Under the pieces are notes generated by a model. That model searched no databases and was not told the origin of the DNA. It worked only from the letters and a program-made list of their open reading frames with translations. DNA of 64,000 bases from Alitta virens (taxonomy: Eukaryota; Annelida; Polychaeta; Phyllodocida; Nereididae). Made by a program: the position numbers and the translations under genes. How positions within the stretch are numbered: position 1 is the stretch's first letter; each line of letters begins with the position of its first letter. This document shows, piece by piece, positions 14,401 through 29,400 of this stretch. The DNA lies in assembly GCA_932294295.1 (NCBI GenBank), contig OW028575.1, positions 12,652,058-12,716,057 of the forward strand, given 5' to 3'.

Positions 14401-17400
14401 TTTATAAGTAGGTTAACAAGAATGTACTACACATGCACTCTGAAGAGTCGATAACAAGTTTTGATACATTGGAAATAGGAAGTGGGTTTTTGATCTAGGA
14501 GTAGGTACACAGTTTTTGGATCTTCATAGTTCATATAAATTGTATAAAATGCCCAAGTCTTGATTTGTCAAAGAGTGTGTTTTAGTATTGTGCTTCACTG
14601 CTTCAGAAACAAGAAGATGCACTGGGACCTCTTTATCAAGACTACCTTGTCAAAATGTAAATTTGTTCATAATGTCATCTCTCATTTTAGGCACTTTAGA
14701 CACGTAATTGAAAATAACAGTAAAAATTGTAGTATTCAAGCAAGGAGATGCTCATTATTATAAGCTGGTTTTCAGCATGTTTATCTCAGAAACTGGACAA
14801 TATACACTCGTCTACTGCTTGGTTGACTCTTAGATTTTATCTTCACTTCATGGCATTCGAGATTGGAACAACATTAAACAGTACCTGATCTTGTAAATAG
14901 TATTTAAATGTACTGGAGATAAGCATGATAATGCTGATACCAATAATAAACAAGCTAAACAGAGTGATAATGCGTTCGGTGTTTATTTAATCTACATTAT
15001 GTAATGGGTGGTAAATATTAGTACACCAATTGGCTGGCTAATGTTATTTGGTGACTTCAACCGATTCCAGTGAGATGAGAGTCATATGAGACACTGTGCA
15101 GACATTGGGGAATCTCGACAGTCTAATGCTTTGTGTACAAAGAGACAACACAGGGACAAAAGAACTGTAACTTAGTTACATTGCCCTAGGGCCTCATTAT
15201 TCGAGTATTTCAAGTGACCCAACTGCAACCCTTTGATGTCCATTACTGCCTACACTGTGCTAACATTGGTCCTAAGAAGTTTGACATCAGATGACACACG
15301 AATAGGCAAGAAACTCACAGTGACACTGCAGTAACAACAATGGCCTAGGAGATCACTTGTACATTATGTAGGGAGATGTATCCAGTTCTCACTGACCTCA
15401 TTAATCATCATGATAATTGACAAGATGGACAGGAGTGATCTAAGATGTTTGGATATCACTGTACATGCATGTGTGTTTCATAAGAAGAAAAGCCCATATA
15501 TCATAAATACTGTTATCCCATGACTTATTGTGACGAAGCCTCTGTAACCGTCTTCGTGTGAAAAGAAATAACGGTCAAAGTGATATTTTGTTTTCTGTTA
15601 AGATTATTGCCCGACTTTCACTATGTCAATGTAGTGCAGACGCACTGATTGTCACTCAGTAACAAAAGATTGAATGACTAGAACAAAACTGTAACTAGGT
15701 AGAAATAATATTTTCCCTAATTAGTGAAAATTTACATCTACAGTGTGCTTCTTTTTCGCTAAAAGTCATAATTATAGTATATTGTACAGTGTTTGCAAAC
15801 CTTATAAATGTGATACTAGACACTGCTAGACTTGATAGGCCCCTTGCCTTTCTAGTGTCCATCTTTTCATACGTTTCATTTCAGTTTAGTTCAATTGTCA
15901 TTTCTCCTTATCCCACCTGCCCAAAAAGTATCTTTGTGCACCATACTGTATCACTCTTGGCTGCATGCTAACAATATGCAGGTAGTTTACATACCCCTGA
16001 CTTGTGTTGCAGTCTAGCAGGTCATACGAGATTTATAACATGTCCAACAGCTACACCCATTTGTTCATAATGACCTCGGGGTAAAAGGGAGATTTATGGC
16101 TGTTCAATACACATTGTATTTACCCCTGCAAGTAATTCATTTGCTATACCTATGCATTGTTATGGGTGCAATGTTACTCAGCAGGACAAAATACGCTATA
16201 GAATGAAACAAACTGCACATTTAGTGATAGAAACTTTTAAGACGAAGTCTTACCAATGACTTAAAAAGTTATTAGATAGTTTCAATTAGAATGGCCCATT
16301 ATAATATACCATTATTTACCAGATATTATCCATGAATATATTACGATTATTGCCCCATTGCTAGTTGTCTATTCTGTGGCAACTCTAAAACCCCACTTAT
16401 AATGTAAATATCCTGAACATGCCAAAGCGTACTGACGTGGCGAGGATTCCACTGTCACCTTATGAATTCATCTTCAAGACCAATAAGTCACACAAGTACT
16501 TAATGTAGAGGGCTGCACTTTATCATAACAATGTTTCAAGTAGCTCTATGGTTCTTTTGTATCACACTACAATTCCAATTATTTCAACAGACCTTTTTAC
16601 AAATATGCATTCAAAATGAACTGACAAGAGTTTTACTTCAATTTTGAAAAGTTGGAAATTGTCCAAAGACATCAAGAGGGCCCTTGGGACAAGAGCGGAC
16701 CACCTCAGTGGATTCTGATCATGATGACCTTTTGATTGGACCCACTCAGTAGTCACCAATGGGAATGACCTTTCAAATGCCGATTACAAGACCTTGATTG
16801 CATCTTAATTAAGGTCTTTTGGCAACATTGACAAATATTGAAGGTGAATCTCAAGTGAACTGGATGATTTATGTGTCGGACTAGATTACCGAAGCTAAAC
16901 TCACAGGGCTTCCTGGGAGAAGTGAGAGACATCCAAAGGGGATTCATAGAAGGTGCGTTTTTACAATTTTCTGTCTAGACCTCAGAAAAATCTCATTTAA
17001 TATCCATAACATCCATGGTCTACACTACACTAAACAGGCAGCATGACTACATGCAGTACAACAATATAAATATCAAACGTGAACATTTAATAAGATTTAT
17101 AGACTAAGTCCTACTAAGTCGTGAATCACAAGTCCACTAGGATACGAGTTAATTACCACTCTTTTTAATCGATATTTTGTATTAATGTGATAAAAAAATT
17201 GAGTCAACGTACTATTGACACCAAGTGCCACTTTAGATATTTACATTATGAATTATTGCTGACAATTGAAGTGACTCGAACAAGTGATTGACACATTATA
17301 AATGTTTATTTAAACACAAAGGTCACATTCTGTATCTAATAAGTAAGAGGATCTTGGACTCTCCTTGTCAGCATTTGATAATGACAAGGGCCACGCACCT

Positions 17401-20400
17401 TATCAAAAATATTCACAGATATGCAGAATAATACGTCGTTACTCTGTGATCTTATAACATGACATTCGTTGGGTGGGGAGTGACGATTCTTCTCTTTTCC
17501 TAAAATATAATGTGGGGTAGTTAAGTGACCTCCAGGAAACCTTGGAGATAATCAGTAAGGAAACTTAGAACCTTCACTCTAGAGGTATCCTATGGAGACA
17601 GCAAGTGCTTCACACCTTTCTCGCATATCAAGAGATTTTATCAGCAACTCCTTTGATAATAGACACCATCACCTGGTGATTGCTTTATCGACGCCAAAGG
17701 CCTATTGAATGTACCAATGTATGCGCCTATGGAGGCAAGAGTAATGCTCCACCCGGTGCCCTGTGGGGCTAATTAGGTCATCAACATGACTGACCCCTAT
17801 AGAAGGGTCATTAGAGCCATGCCAAGCGAGCCCTTGTGGCTTACATGTGCCCTTGCCAGCTGGAGTTAATCGAAGACAAGATAGGGTCAATGGGACCTCA
17901 AGCTATTTGTTGCAACAAGGCCCTTGGCTAGAATGTTCTCCTGGCAAGAGGACGTTAGCCTTTGAAGACTTTGGGAGGTCTTGTACTAGACATGTACTTC
18001 ACCTCACACTGCACATGTTGCACAAGTGCCACTATGCTAGGGTATGCCTAAGATTAGCTTTCGTTTTTCACAGGTAAACATGGGGATTGTTCCTCTTTCT
18101 TTCTAACTCCAAATTTAATGGTTACTAGTCTCTGGATATCATTTTATAGCTAATTTTGATTCAAACAGGACCCACTGGACCTCACTACAAAAGGAAAATC
18201 GTCTGGTCAAAATGGTGAGGTCGTCTTATATATGAGGGTATGCAAATGAAAATCTATAACTGTAATGTTCATTATTAGTTTTCCTTCAGGCACATGTATA
18301 CACCGTAACTGGGACTATCCTCAGTCATTCACGTGAATCTACTCTCGAGCTCGTCACACACTTGAGACAAGCATAAAGAAAACTTAAAACATGCTACTAT
18401 CTTTTCAGAAGTCACAAACAAATATTGACCTTCGGCACTTATCTTATCATGGCAATTGGTGCTGGTGGCTTTATCTCGAGACCTTTTGCCGTTTACCATT
18501 CAATTTGGGCTGATTTTTCAGGTAATTTACACAAAAGCACTTGGTTTCGTTTACACTGAATGTCGGGTGTCACTGGGCCAACAGAGATAGTCCTTTAAAT
18601 GCATGGTACAAATGGTACAACTGGTGTTATGTTGGATGGAGGGAAATCAGTTGACTCAGCTGTTATAGTAGAATTCAAAACAAATGCCCACCACCAGTTT
18701 TTTGATCATACTTAACCATAACAAAGCAACTAGTCAAATACCAACTTTTTGCTAATCTCTTTGTAGCCAATGTAGCATGTATGATGCTCCTCTGTGCATG
18801 ACAAATGGCCATATGATAATAATGACCGTACTTCAGGCATTAAAGTAACATTGGAAAGGTAGGAAACAATTGGTACACAAAGTGCTTGTATGGGTTAGAA
18901 AGTTAGGGTTTGACTTATTGGTATCATTTCTGGCCATTTGGTAGTTCTCCGTGACATATATGAAAAAAAAAAAAAACATGACCAAAAAACATGTGGGGCA
19001 GAGACCTGGGTTAGAATCCCATGCCAGTCACTCAACAGGGCTAATCTAAGAGTGGGATTTTGTGCATACTTTTTGCCATATTAATCCCACTATCTAAGAC
19101 GCCATCAATCCTCATCTTCTAAGAACATGTGTTCAGCAGCATGGGTTTGCCCCACCCCCAAGACAGTCTGCATGTACAGTGAACCCCATGCGGATATTTC
19201 ACCCCTTGCTGACTATAATTACATGCCAGTTGACTATTAGATCAACCCTCTCAGCTGAGACTAGAGTGGTGTATGGTAGGCCTAATCAGATATATACGAC
19301 TTTAATTGGTGGTTTTATAGTCATAAACATTCATAACAAAATGCAGCACATAAAGAGGGTAATTTACTTCATAACCTATTTAAATACACCCTCAATCTTA
19401 TTTAACCGTTAAATACATTTAACAGCCATATCTTTCTTTTGTTTAAAAAGAACATTTAAAAAAAAAGTAATCTACATTAAAGATTGATACAACAATGTCA
19501 ATAAACAATGATCATTGTTGTAAGTAGTAAAATCCATTAAAAGAACTTTATACTAGTAAATAGTGCCAATGTTGGCAATCCGAGCGGCTTGATTTTGGGC
19601 CATGCAAATAAACACTGAATGCCAGCTTTTTCAGGAAATACTACACAGTACAGAAATTAAAAAAGCTTTCCACCCAAAAAAAAAAAACACGTGAAAAAAC
19701 ACAAATTTTCAAGCAGAAAAAATATACTACAACCTATGATATGAATTCCAATACTTTTGGAATTCATTTCACTGAAAACTACATGTAGCACTGCACATAC
19801 ATGTCATACATTATATGTAGACTGCAGAGTACTATGATTCTGAACATCAAAGCAATGCAAAAACACAGAGGCATGACTGTATCGTTAGTGTACGTGTTCC
19901 AAATGCCCTGGTTTGTGTATAAACATACCCTGCCTATGTCTATCATATGAGAGCAGTAGGCAACTTGGCACACTGACTTCATGTCTGCATCATTCACTTA
20001 CACTGTACAATATGTATATATGATCACTGATCAGAGCAAATTTTGGCTCTGTGTTGGCTGTACGTTGGCAATGTGGTTGGTTGCCAAGACATTTGCAAAA
20101 TGTAGTCACTGGAGTGTCATGATAGATTCATAATAGATTTCAGAAACCTCAGTATTGTCAAAAGTCACACATGGACCATTATGTATAGTAGACAGATCAC
20201 TATGCCCCATCACAATGAGTTAGGAGATTGACTTTGAATAAATAGTTTTACAACAACTAGGTGTCAAAGTACATACGTTAGTACACTTATCAGTGGACAT
20301 TATTCAAAGCAATGTGATGTTGACTTGGTGAAATGCCAAACGTAAGTCCACCTATCTTTATTAGAACCTCAGAGTTTCATGGTTGTCAGTAATAATTGCA

Positions 20401-23400
20401 GAAGCGTTGGGCTGGGGCACTGACTTTCACGCCATTTTGTTGCAATGATCTACGTGCATGGTTTTGTATATTTGTAGTTCCAACCAAAAGGTGAGAATGG
20501 ATGATACTTGAATTTGGAACACAACCCAGAACTTCGAGAAGAGTGCACCATAACATAGGCATCACTTTCCAATTGAACCAAAGGGCAGCTCTATCATACT
20601 CGCTGAAGTATATCCATTTTATATTTATATATATATATATATATATATATACGAGTATGATAGAGCTGCCCTTATGTCTTTCTTCTATAGACATTAAAGC
20701 ATTTGCATAACACTTTGGAATGGATATCAGCATCATATACCGTAACGGAGGGTATTATCGACAGGGCGGGTATTTTCGACAATTATTATTATTTTTTTAA
20801 CAAACTAATATAAGTGTCGAAAATACCGGCCTGTACTTTCGACACATGAAAATGTTAAAAAAAAATTTTTAACAAACTAATTTAAGTGTCGAAAATACCC
20901 GACCTATATCTTATGCTTAGTGTTTAGTATAGTTATTGAACCTGAATTGTTGTGCTAAAACTATTTGTTGGTGCTTTTTAAATCAAATAAAATTATGTAC
21001 AATTAACTGAATTAGCAAAATCGACTTTAACAAAAAGTTAATCGTTCAAAGACGTCAGACTTCGCGTGGATACGAAGGTCAATGACCTTTTACGCCAGCT
21101 GAGCAGACGTAATCGTTAATTGGGGGGATTGCGTGAACCAGGTGCTGCTTCAGATGATTACATAATGGCGGTGCACATTACAAAATGGCATGAGGCAGGT
21201 GATAACTTACAACGTACAAGTCAACTGGAATATCTCTCAGTTCACCAGCTTGAAAAAAGTGAAAAGATGAAAGCCTTTCCCTGAGTGGGATAAAACACAA
21301 CAGTAGGAAAAGAAAGAAAAAAAACTGAAATTGTTGGAGCAGTCCAGTTAAACAGCTATGGGGCCAATAAGACGAAAATCAAGAAAGCAAAACTTACTAA
21401 TTCGTATAATTTGCAATTTCTGACAAGCTCTTTGACTGCCCACGTATATATGAACAACTCACTAAAGTAGTCACATTCCTAATAAAAAGGAGTCGACTCG
21501 ATACTAAACTTGTCCACAACAAACCCACCGGTCTTCCCAACATAACTGATGACAGGAACGAAACTAAGAAACCACAAGTCAAACATTATCAGAAAAATGA
21601 ATCTGGCAAGAGTGCACGTGGACAGCCCAAGGCTTTGTCCTCAGGTAACGACTTTCCTTTCCCATTAAAATTTCTCTGATCTCATCAGGTCCACTCATGT
21701 GGTCAACTTTGCCCTCACTGACCTTTGGAGATGGTATATTTATTTTCTTTGCTCAAACTCTTAATATTAACATTATAGCTGGTAGTTTTAACAGGAATCT
21801 GACAATGTGGACAATGTGGCATTGAGTTACAAGAACTTGCCTCAGGAGGCTGCACTTTCCATAACAATGCATCAATTCATCCATGAAAAATCTATGAAGC
21901 TATCTGTCCAAGTCTGGATGACCAAACGGCATAATTTTAACCATTGGCCAAGATGTGACCAACATCTGGACAAAAATCAGAACCAATATCCAAAAACCAT
22001 GGAAGCATGACACATTCTAACATCTCAAATGCCAATTGATGAGAAAATATATACCCAAGAAATCTCGTATAACAAAACAATAAGATTGACTTAACTAAAT
22101 ACTTGCAACCATATATATTAATTATTGACAGCATATATTTTTCCGGTCCTTTGAATGTGTACATCTTGAGTAAACACAATATTCACAGCTTTTTCCCAAG
22201 ACGATTCAACCAGACTGACCACTAAGCAAATACTCAAATACAGAACATCAGAAGATGCCATTATTAACTGATCGTGACCAAATCTAAACAGAAGCCAATA
22301 TCATCCAGACTAAAACTTGGCTTTTTAGAAATCAGATCATGAAAGTAAATAGACACAACTGCCTATAAATACACTCAGCTCTGTAAAAAGTGAGCAGGGG
22401 CTTTCTCACAGCAAACAATTAAAAGCTGCCCATATCAAGAAATTTTGTCAACAGTCTGGCAGAAAAAGTATAGAAATTTTGAGGGAAGATTCACAGAAGT
22501 ACAATAAGCAATGCATTTCAATACATTTCTATGCATCACAGAAATATAACCAAGGAAAGCAGTATTGTGAATATTAATTTTTATAAATTAAGACAATTTT
22601 CTTCAATGTTCCATCAATACGATTATAAGCTTAACTTTTCTTAATGTATTAATTCTCAAAACATTGGAATTTCATTTGAAAAAGTTGTTTTGAACTCTAC
22701 AATACAGACTTGTGGGAACTATCTAACCGGGCCACGTTGATCACGACAATGTGCTATGTACATTTTATAATGTGGCAGCTATCTTACAACGTTGATTGTA
22801 AACAGCTCTGTGCTATGCCTATGTACATTTTATAATGTATTGTTGTTAAAAGACTTGGCGACATTTTAAAAACTCCCATGAAACATGGCTTTGACCTTCA
22901 ACATTTGGCCCTGAAAGTTCTTTTTAAAAGCATGGACCTGCTCAGAATGCATAATGATAAGGAATGACATGCAAAATCATGAACATATGGCCATGCTTAT
23001 GAACATGTGCAACGTTAGATGTGTGCCAATAATCAAAGCAAGCAATGTGAGCAACCTATACATATTATATAACATCTCAAACACTGTCAAAATACATAGA
23101 TGTCCACTGCAGAAAGTCTGCAATTCCAGAATGGTCATACATGCTGTCAGGTACATTCACGGAACAAGTATTGATATTCCCAAAACAAACAAGAGAAAAT
23201 GGGACCTGCCATGTTGGTTAGTTTAAATGCACAAGAAGGGAACTAAAGGACCTACATGTTATGAATGTGAAGTCCAGCTTTGCATGTATTAGATGACCAA
23301 GCTGCTGTCCACCAGAATGCACACACAAGCAAACCATCCCAAATCTCACGTCAATTGCCATGTAATAGCCACAACATGTCATGTGGGCAACTCCAGTTAC

Positions 23401-26400
23401 TTCAAATAGAAATCTCTAGTTTGGTATTTGAAAGTTACAGGTAATGCCATTTACCTAGTTTGTTTTTACATAAGACTGTTTTAAGAGTTCAAAGTTTTAA
23501 TATAAATATATCAGAACTTCCTTTGCCAAAACATCCCTAATAGAGTTTTTTCACTGAACAGCCTCCTCTTATTACTCATTTGCTTTTCAGACACAGTAGG
23601 TAATAACTGATTCCATAAATATAACTTCCCAGAAAACAAACATCAACTAAATGATAAAGTGAATATACATTAAAATGCACTAAAAATACTGCTGCTAGGA
23701 TGCACTTTGCTTCAGCCAATCACAGCCAAGGGCGGGAACTTTTTCAGCCAATAGAATTGCAGTATTCTGTTATAGCCACCTGGTGGAAATACAGACAACT
23801 TCCCGTGAAAATCCACTATTGAAATTCACCTTCCACTACAGAATAGCTAAAGGTATTACTGTCGATGAAGTGACAGTTACTTCAATAGGGAGGCTGTAAT
23901 AGAAAGCAACTGCATCCATGAATAACATCAACTGAACACAATATAATGAACACTCTAAATAAAAAAAAAACTAAACTACATCACACAACAAACATACCAG
24001 CAGAAAGATACTCCTAGATTACAGCATGTCACAACATACTTGGTCATGCTGAAGAAAGAGTTCAATTCAAAGCTCCGTTTAAAAATGGAAAAGACATGGA
24101 GGTAAAGGTGGAAAAAGCATACCCCCATAAAAGCAACAACAAAAACGCGTCAGTTTAAAAATGACCAACATATAATATGAAGTCATCTGTTGCACACTAA
24201 ATAAAAGGATAATTGCTTGGTAAATTTAGGTAAAGTCAAACACGGCTGTGAGTACAAATCTGGGGCTTTGAACTTGTTAATGAAACAGTTTTTGTGAATG
24301 CATATGGTTTATCAAAACGGATGAAAATACGTTCACAACAATTTGACAGTTAAACTTACTCTAGCTGCATTTAATTTCAAACTTTTGTCATAGCAGTTTG
24401 AAATTGGACTGGATTGTGTAAAAGGCATTGACGAGAAGAGTTACTGGTATATTCCACTGAAATGTCTGGCAGTACCAAGTCAGTGGACACCCTTTAATCA
24501 GAACTTATCACGCGACTTCAACTCCAATCTCCCATAAGCCCCTTCGACCTGTCAGGGCAGTGCAGGAATACATAAGGGTCCCCCCTCCTTTTGTCAAATC
24601 GACTTAAGAGTCAAGTGCAACTGACCGAAAGATTCAAATCATCATGGTGATGGCAGGGGACTTCAACCAATTCATCTGGTGACTTGTGGATTTCAAACTG
24701 GTCTAAAGTGTTCACATTTTGATTAAGAATTCAATGCTGTTAATACTTGTAAAGTATTGCATTGTAGATATTGCAGACAGATGTCTTTCTCTGATAAGCA
24801 AAATAGTTTACTAATATCAATTGTAAATTGTTTACGAGAGTGAATGATGTGAAGTGTTGACTATCAAGGTGAATCTTCATTTATTGACCCTTATAAGGCT
24901 TATCACTTGACAGCAAAACTTGCGCCAGATCGAAGAACGAATGGTTAAACCATGTAAACAACTTCATAAAAGCATTCTTACAAGAAAAAGCATCAAAACC
25001 GAAGGTAGAAATAATTTATAAAATTCCATACAGAGAAACAGGCAGCAAAACAATGAAGACATAAATTGAAGACAATGTCACAAAACAACTATAAGTGAAT
25101 GTCACTCCTTTCAGTGTTTTAAATCTCTATGCAGATATTCCAAAAAGCATGAAACCATGATATACAGCAGAGAAGTTCTATGGACTTCACTATATTCATT
25201 CTTCAAAATCTATTAAGCCTCTCTAAACATGCAGTTTCACTATGTCCACTCTCCATAGAAAAAGAGTTCAATTCTCTCACAAAGACCCCATTTTATGGGT
25301 GACCCTTTCTCACTGTTCTACATAAAGTTTCTGACCTAGAGATTTACCTAGCAGTATATGTACAACCAAGAGATTAAATTTGCCTAGAAGATTAGAATAT
25401 GGGACCAGGAGAGATGAAACGAAGGTTGGAAGGTTGAAGATGCTATGTTTTAGCAAGAGAGCCACTGCACTAGCACTTGTGTGTGTTAAAAGGATTATAG
25501 GCCACTTATAAGGTCAGTATATGGCAACAGCCTATACATACTTCATGTACTTGTATATACACTAACTAGACAGGCTCAGCTACATTTGAATCTTCTTATA
25601 ATATTTGAGAGTTAATTTATAAACCAAAATGCTAGCAAATATACCCTTGCTCATCCATACATTTTATGCCTGATCACTGTTATAGCGTTATTATTGCTGG
25701 CATTACATCGTATGAATAGACTAAATACAACCCATGAGGCAGGCTTGAGGTTACGCTTGACTCATTGGTAGCTTGTTGGCTGACTGATTGACTGATTGAC
25801 TGACTGACTGACTTACTGAGTGAGTGACTGACCATGAAGACAAAGGGTAGACTACGCTGGATTGACTGACTGATTGACTGACTGAATGACTGACTGAATG
25901 AATGCTGATTTTCTTGCTGGTCAGATTGGATCAATCATTGTGAACTTGGTAAGGTAAAGTAACACTCAGTTGCAATACCCATATGACATAAGAAAACGTT
26001 CATTTTGTAGTTCCATTTGCCTTACAATAAGACTTACATTGCTCTATATAGATACTACAATCTTGGATGAACTAGTTCATCCAAGCTACAATGTAATGAT
26101 AACATCTTCCAGTGAAACCATAAACCATACAATGTAAATTTCTTGCCTGTAATAGAAATGGTCATTGTTATTATGCTCGGGGCAATGTATACTATCTACT
26201 CGGATTGTATGTACCTAGTATGCTCCAAGTGAATAACACATGTACACACCTGCAGTACATGAATAATATTTTATACGTGGCCCAAGTGGGTAACGAGGAA
26301 ACACCTGGGTACTGGAAAGTATCTGGCCACCAGGTACCTTATGTGGTTAGGTCTGTTTTTAGAGTAGGCTGGGCAAAATGGACCCTGAAAACGTTTTACA

Positions 26401-29400
26401 TGTATCATAAGTTATATGTAGTCCTGAAGTAATTTATTTACAGTCACTAGAGTCAAACCTGTAATAAGTGGTCAGGTGGCCGTTATTTGATAAACAACGA
26501 AAATTCAGTTGAGGGGATTTGGAAATCATATGGCTATTTACAATAGGTGACCCAATACAGTTGACCGTTAGGACAGGTTTGACTGTCTTGATAATGAGTG
26601 TTGTAAAAGTTAGCTTCCTTTTTGTTTCAATATATAGTCCGAGTCAGAAATGACAAATTGTTCAATTCATCATACAGCCACTCATATTGACACGCACACA
26701 GCATCATGTACATGTATATATACTGTCTCAGCAGCATGGTAACTTTCCCTGGGGTTGTCACAGTTCTCCAGATGAAGTGATTGACTGATCTGCCCTGTAC
26801 CATGGAGTCACTACTCCATGCCTGTACCATGTATGCATCTGTTTCCTATTACTTAGAGATTGACTCTAACAGAACTGCACTCTCAGGCTACATGCAGTAC
26901 ATTCTAGTTATTATCGCAGGGGTGGGAGATACTGAACAGCCTTGTGGCAGTCCCTGCCGACTTACTCGGTGTCTGGAGCATGTTGTATACGTCTAGCCAT
27001 GTACTACAGTAGATCATACTAGTAGCATGTTGGTAAAGTAGTACGAGGTTGACTGAACTGGGCCGATTGATGATGGGCGACTATGCAGCAAAAACCATGG
27101 AGGTAATATAATACCTCCATGCAAAAACACACACTTTACTCAAGGCATAAACATGGAAATTCTTTATGACACCAAGCATTTCTTCCGTATGTTCCATAAT
27201 TGCATATTTTCAGTATCACCAGCTTTATTATATCGAACATGTCTCTGGAAAAAACCCCCTCTTTTAAGAAATGATGCACATTTTACATGATTACTTTTTT
27301 TTTTCATTATCACTAGCTTGATTATCTTCAAATATCTTCCTAGGCATACACAAGGGCACTGTTGTAAATAGTATGTGCAATATGCCAAGTTATTTCACTG
27401 TCTTTTTTTTTTATGCTACACAATATATAACCAGCTACTAGGGGTAGATGTAATAATGAAATGATAAGGCTTGGAGTCCACACTATGTTACACATTAATT
27501 TGCACCTATTAGGAATTGATTCAGATATCATCAAGTGGATGAACTTTTTATAATGCAGAACAATTCCTTGACATCAACTCAATGTCTTTTAAACTACATT
27601 GTACTTGACACACTTTGAAATTGACTGTATTGGATACAAATTCATTGGAATATTGTGATAAATCTCAATATTGTGAGTTAGGGCACCAAGTTCATAGTAG
27701 TTAAAAGAACCACTACAGTACATTCAACACATTTACTGACATTTACGACTCTCCTAGTATAATACAAACCTCTAGGTTGATTGTTGGTATAGCAAAGTTC
27801 AGCCCTTTATATTCTAACCAGATCTGGAATACTAATCATGAGGGCCCACATCTTGGGACAGGGGTGGAGCATGTGAACAAGGTGCTGTAGGCCCACTAGG
27901 TCAGAGGGTTGTAGAAAACAAGACAAGGCCCTCCATAAAACATAAGTAAAGCCCCACCCCTAGACCTCTGGTAAGAATAGTAAGTTACCTATAAATCAGG
28001 TAATAGATAGTAAGTTTGTTTACTATTAGGCTACTGGATATTTGGTCATACATCAACTACTAAAGACATACCTAGTTGTGTGTGTGTTGATATTAGCAAG
28101 TTCTATATAAAATGATCATTCAATGATTCACATAATGAATGAATGGAACTTATGGAAATACATTAATAATATACATATGAGACAAATTTTACAAGTCAAC
28201 AACCAACTATATACTTGGCTTGCCAGGATGCCAACTATGTTCATTTAACAGTGGAGCATAATAATTAGCTTATCCCAATCATAATATGACTATGACAGCC
28301 TCTCAGTGTGTGGTTTAATTAAATAGCTTCTAGTCTATCAGCCTTTTAATCAACTCCATCGTTTAGATTAGATGCTGGATAAGAACTGACTATTCATTTA
28401 CTAGTGTTGAATGATATGGTCATCAACAGTTAGCAGTTAATTACTTCTTTCATCAGTTGATTATTGATTGTAGATTTAACTAGCCAGAAAATGATAGGGT
28501 GAAATAATTGGAACTTTAGGTTATTAGACATGGTGAAATTGTGGGTGTGTCTTTATCAATCTAAACCGGGGGCTAAACTTAACTCAGCCAGCAAAACTGT
28601 TTTCTATGTACTGTATGTATTCGTAATATACATAAATATATTATAAACTTCGACAATGACAGAAGGTATAGATATAGGCAACTGGCATTGATCATATGAT
28701 TCCAAAACTGTTTAAATAGCTGGATAATAATTCATATTTATCAGCTGCTATAGACATCAAGACCACCATTATGTTTTACAATAGCAAGAAATAATGCATA
28801 TTAAACCAATGCCTTATCATAAGGACTAAAAACAATTATCCTGAAATTCTTACTCTACTACAGAGAGCATACTATTTTCAAAACAGTCTACACTCCACAC
28901 CCAACAACTGACTCAACAGACTTTATAGGTCAGGGTGGTGGCATGACCTTGCCCCAGCACATGTCAGTCTGCGGCCGGGCTCTTACCACAGCTTGCGTAT
29001 TTCTTGCATGCTGTGAGGTTTACCTTGGGCCTCTGCTCTTGATCTTCACCCCTGGGGTGAAAGAATTACCCACAAAGACACCATCACACCACCAGGTGGG
29101 GGCACTTCAGAGCAACAAAGACCTAAATTTACCCCTCCCCCAAAATGTGCACCAAATGGGGTGATAGTTAGTAGTTGGAACGTTGTGTTATTATAAAGCA
29201 CTAAAGGAACAATTGTTACGTAATATACACTTATTGTACAATAGAATAAACTCTGGTTGTACAAAAGAATTAGTCTATATGTCACACATCTAATGGGCCA
29301 CCTACTTTGAAATATCATTAAGCCACACATCACACTGTTGCTTATTAAAGCACAAAGTAGTAATTATACAATTTCGCCCTAAGGTGCTGCTCAACATTGT

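Noticed and set aside
19005..19030. B-box-like GGGTTAGAATCCC suggesting a tRNA or SINE
   Set aside because: No A box at the right distance and no tRNA fold; at most a SINE fragment.
25680..25934. 84-codon minus-strand ORF rich in SQSFSQSISQS
   Set aside because: It is the translation of the GACT microsatellite.
28943..29164. 73-codon ORF starting MTLPQHMSVCG
   Set aside because: Lies in an intron, no family resemblance, no splice support.
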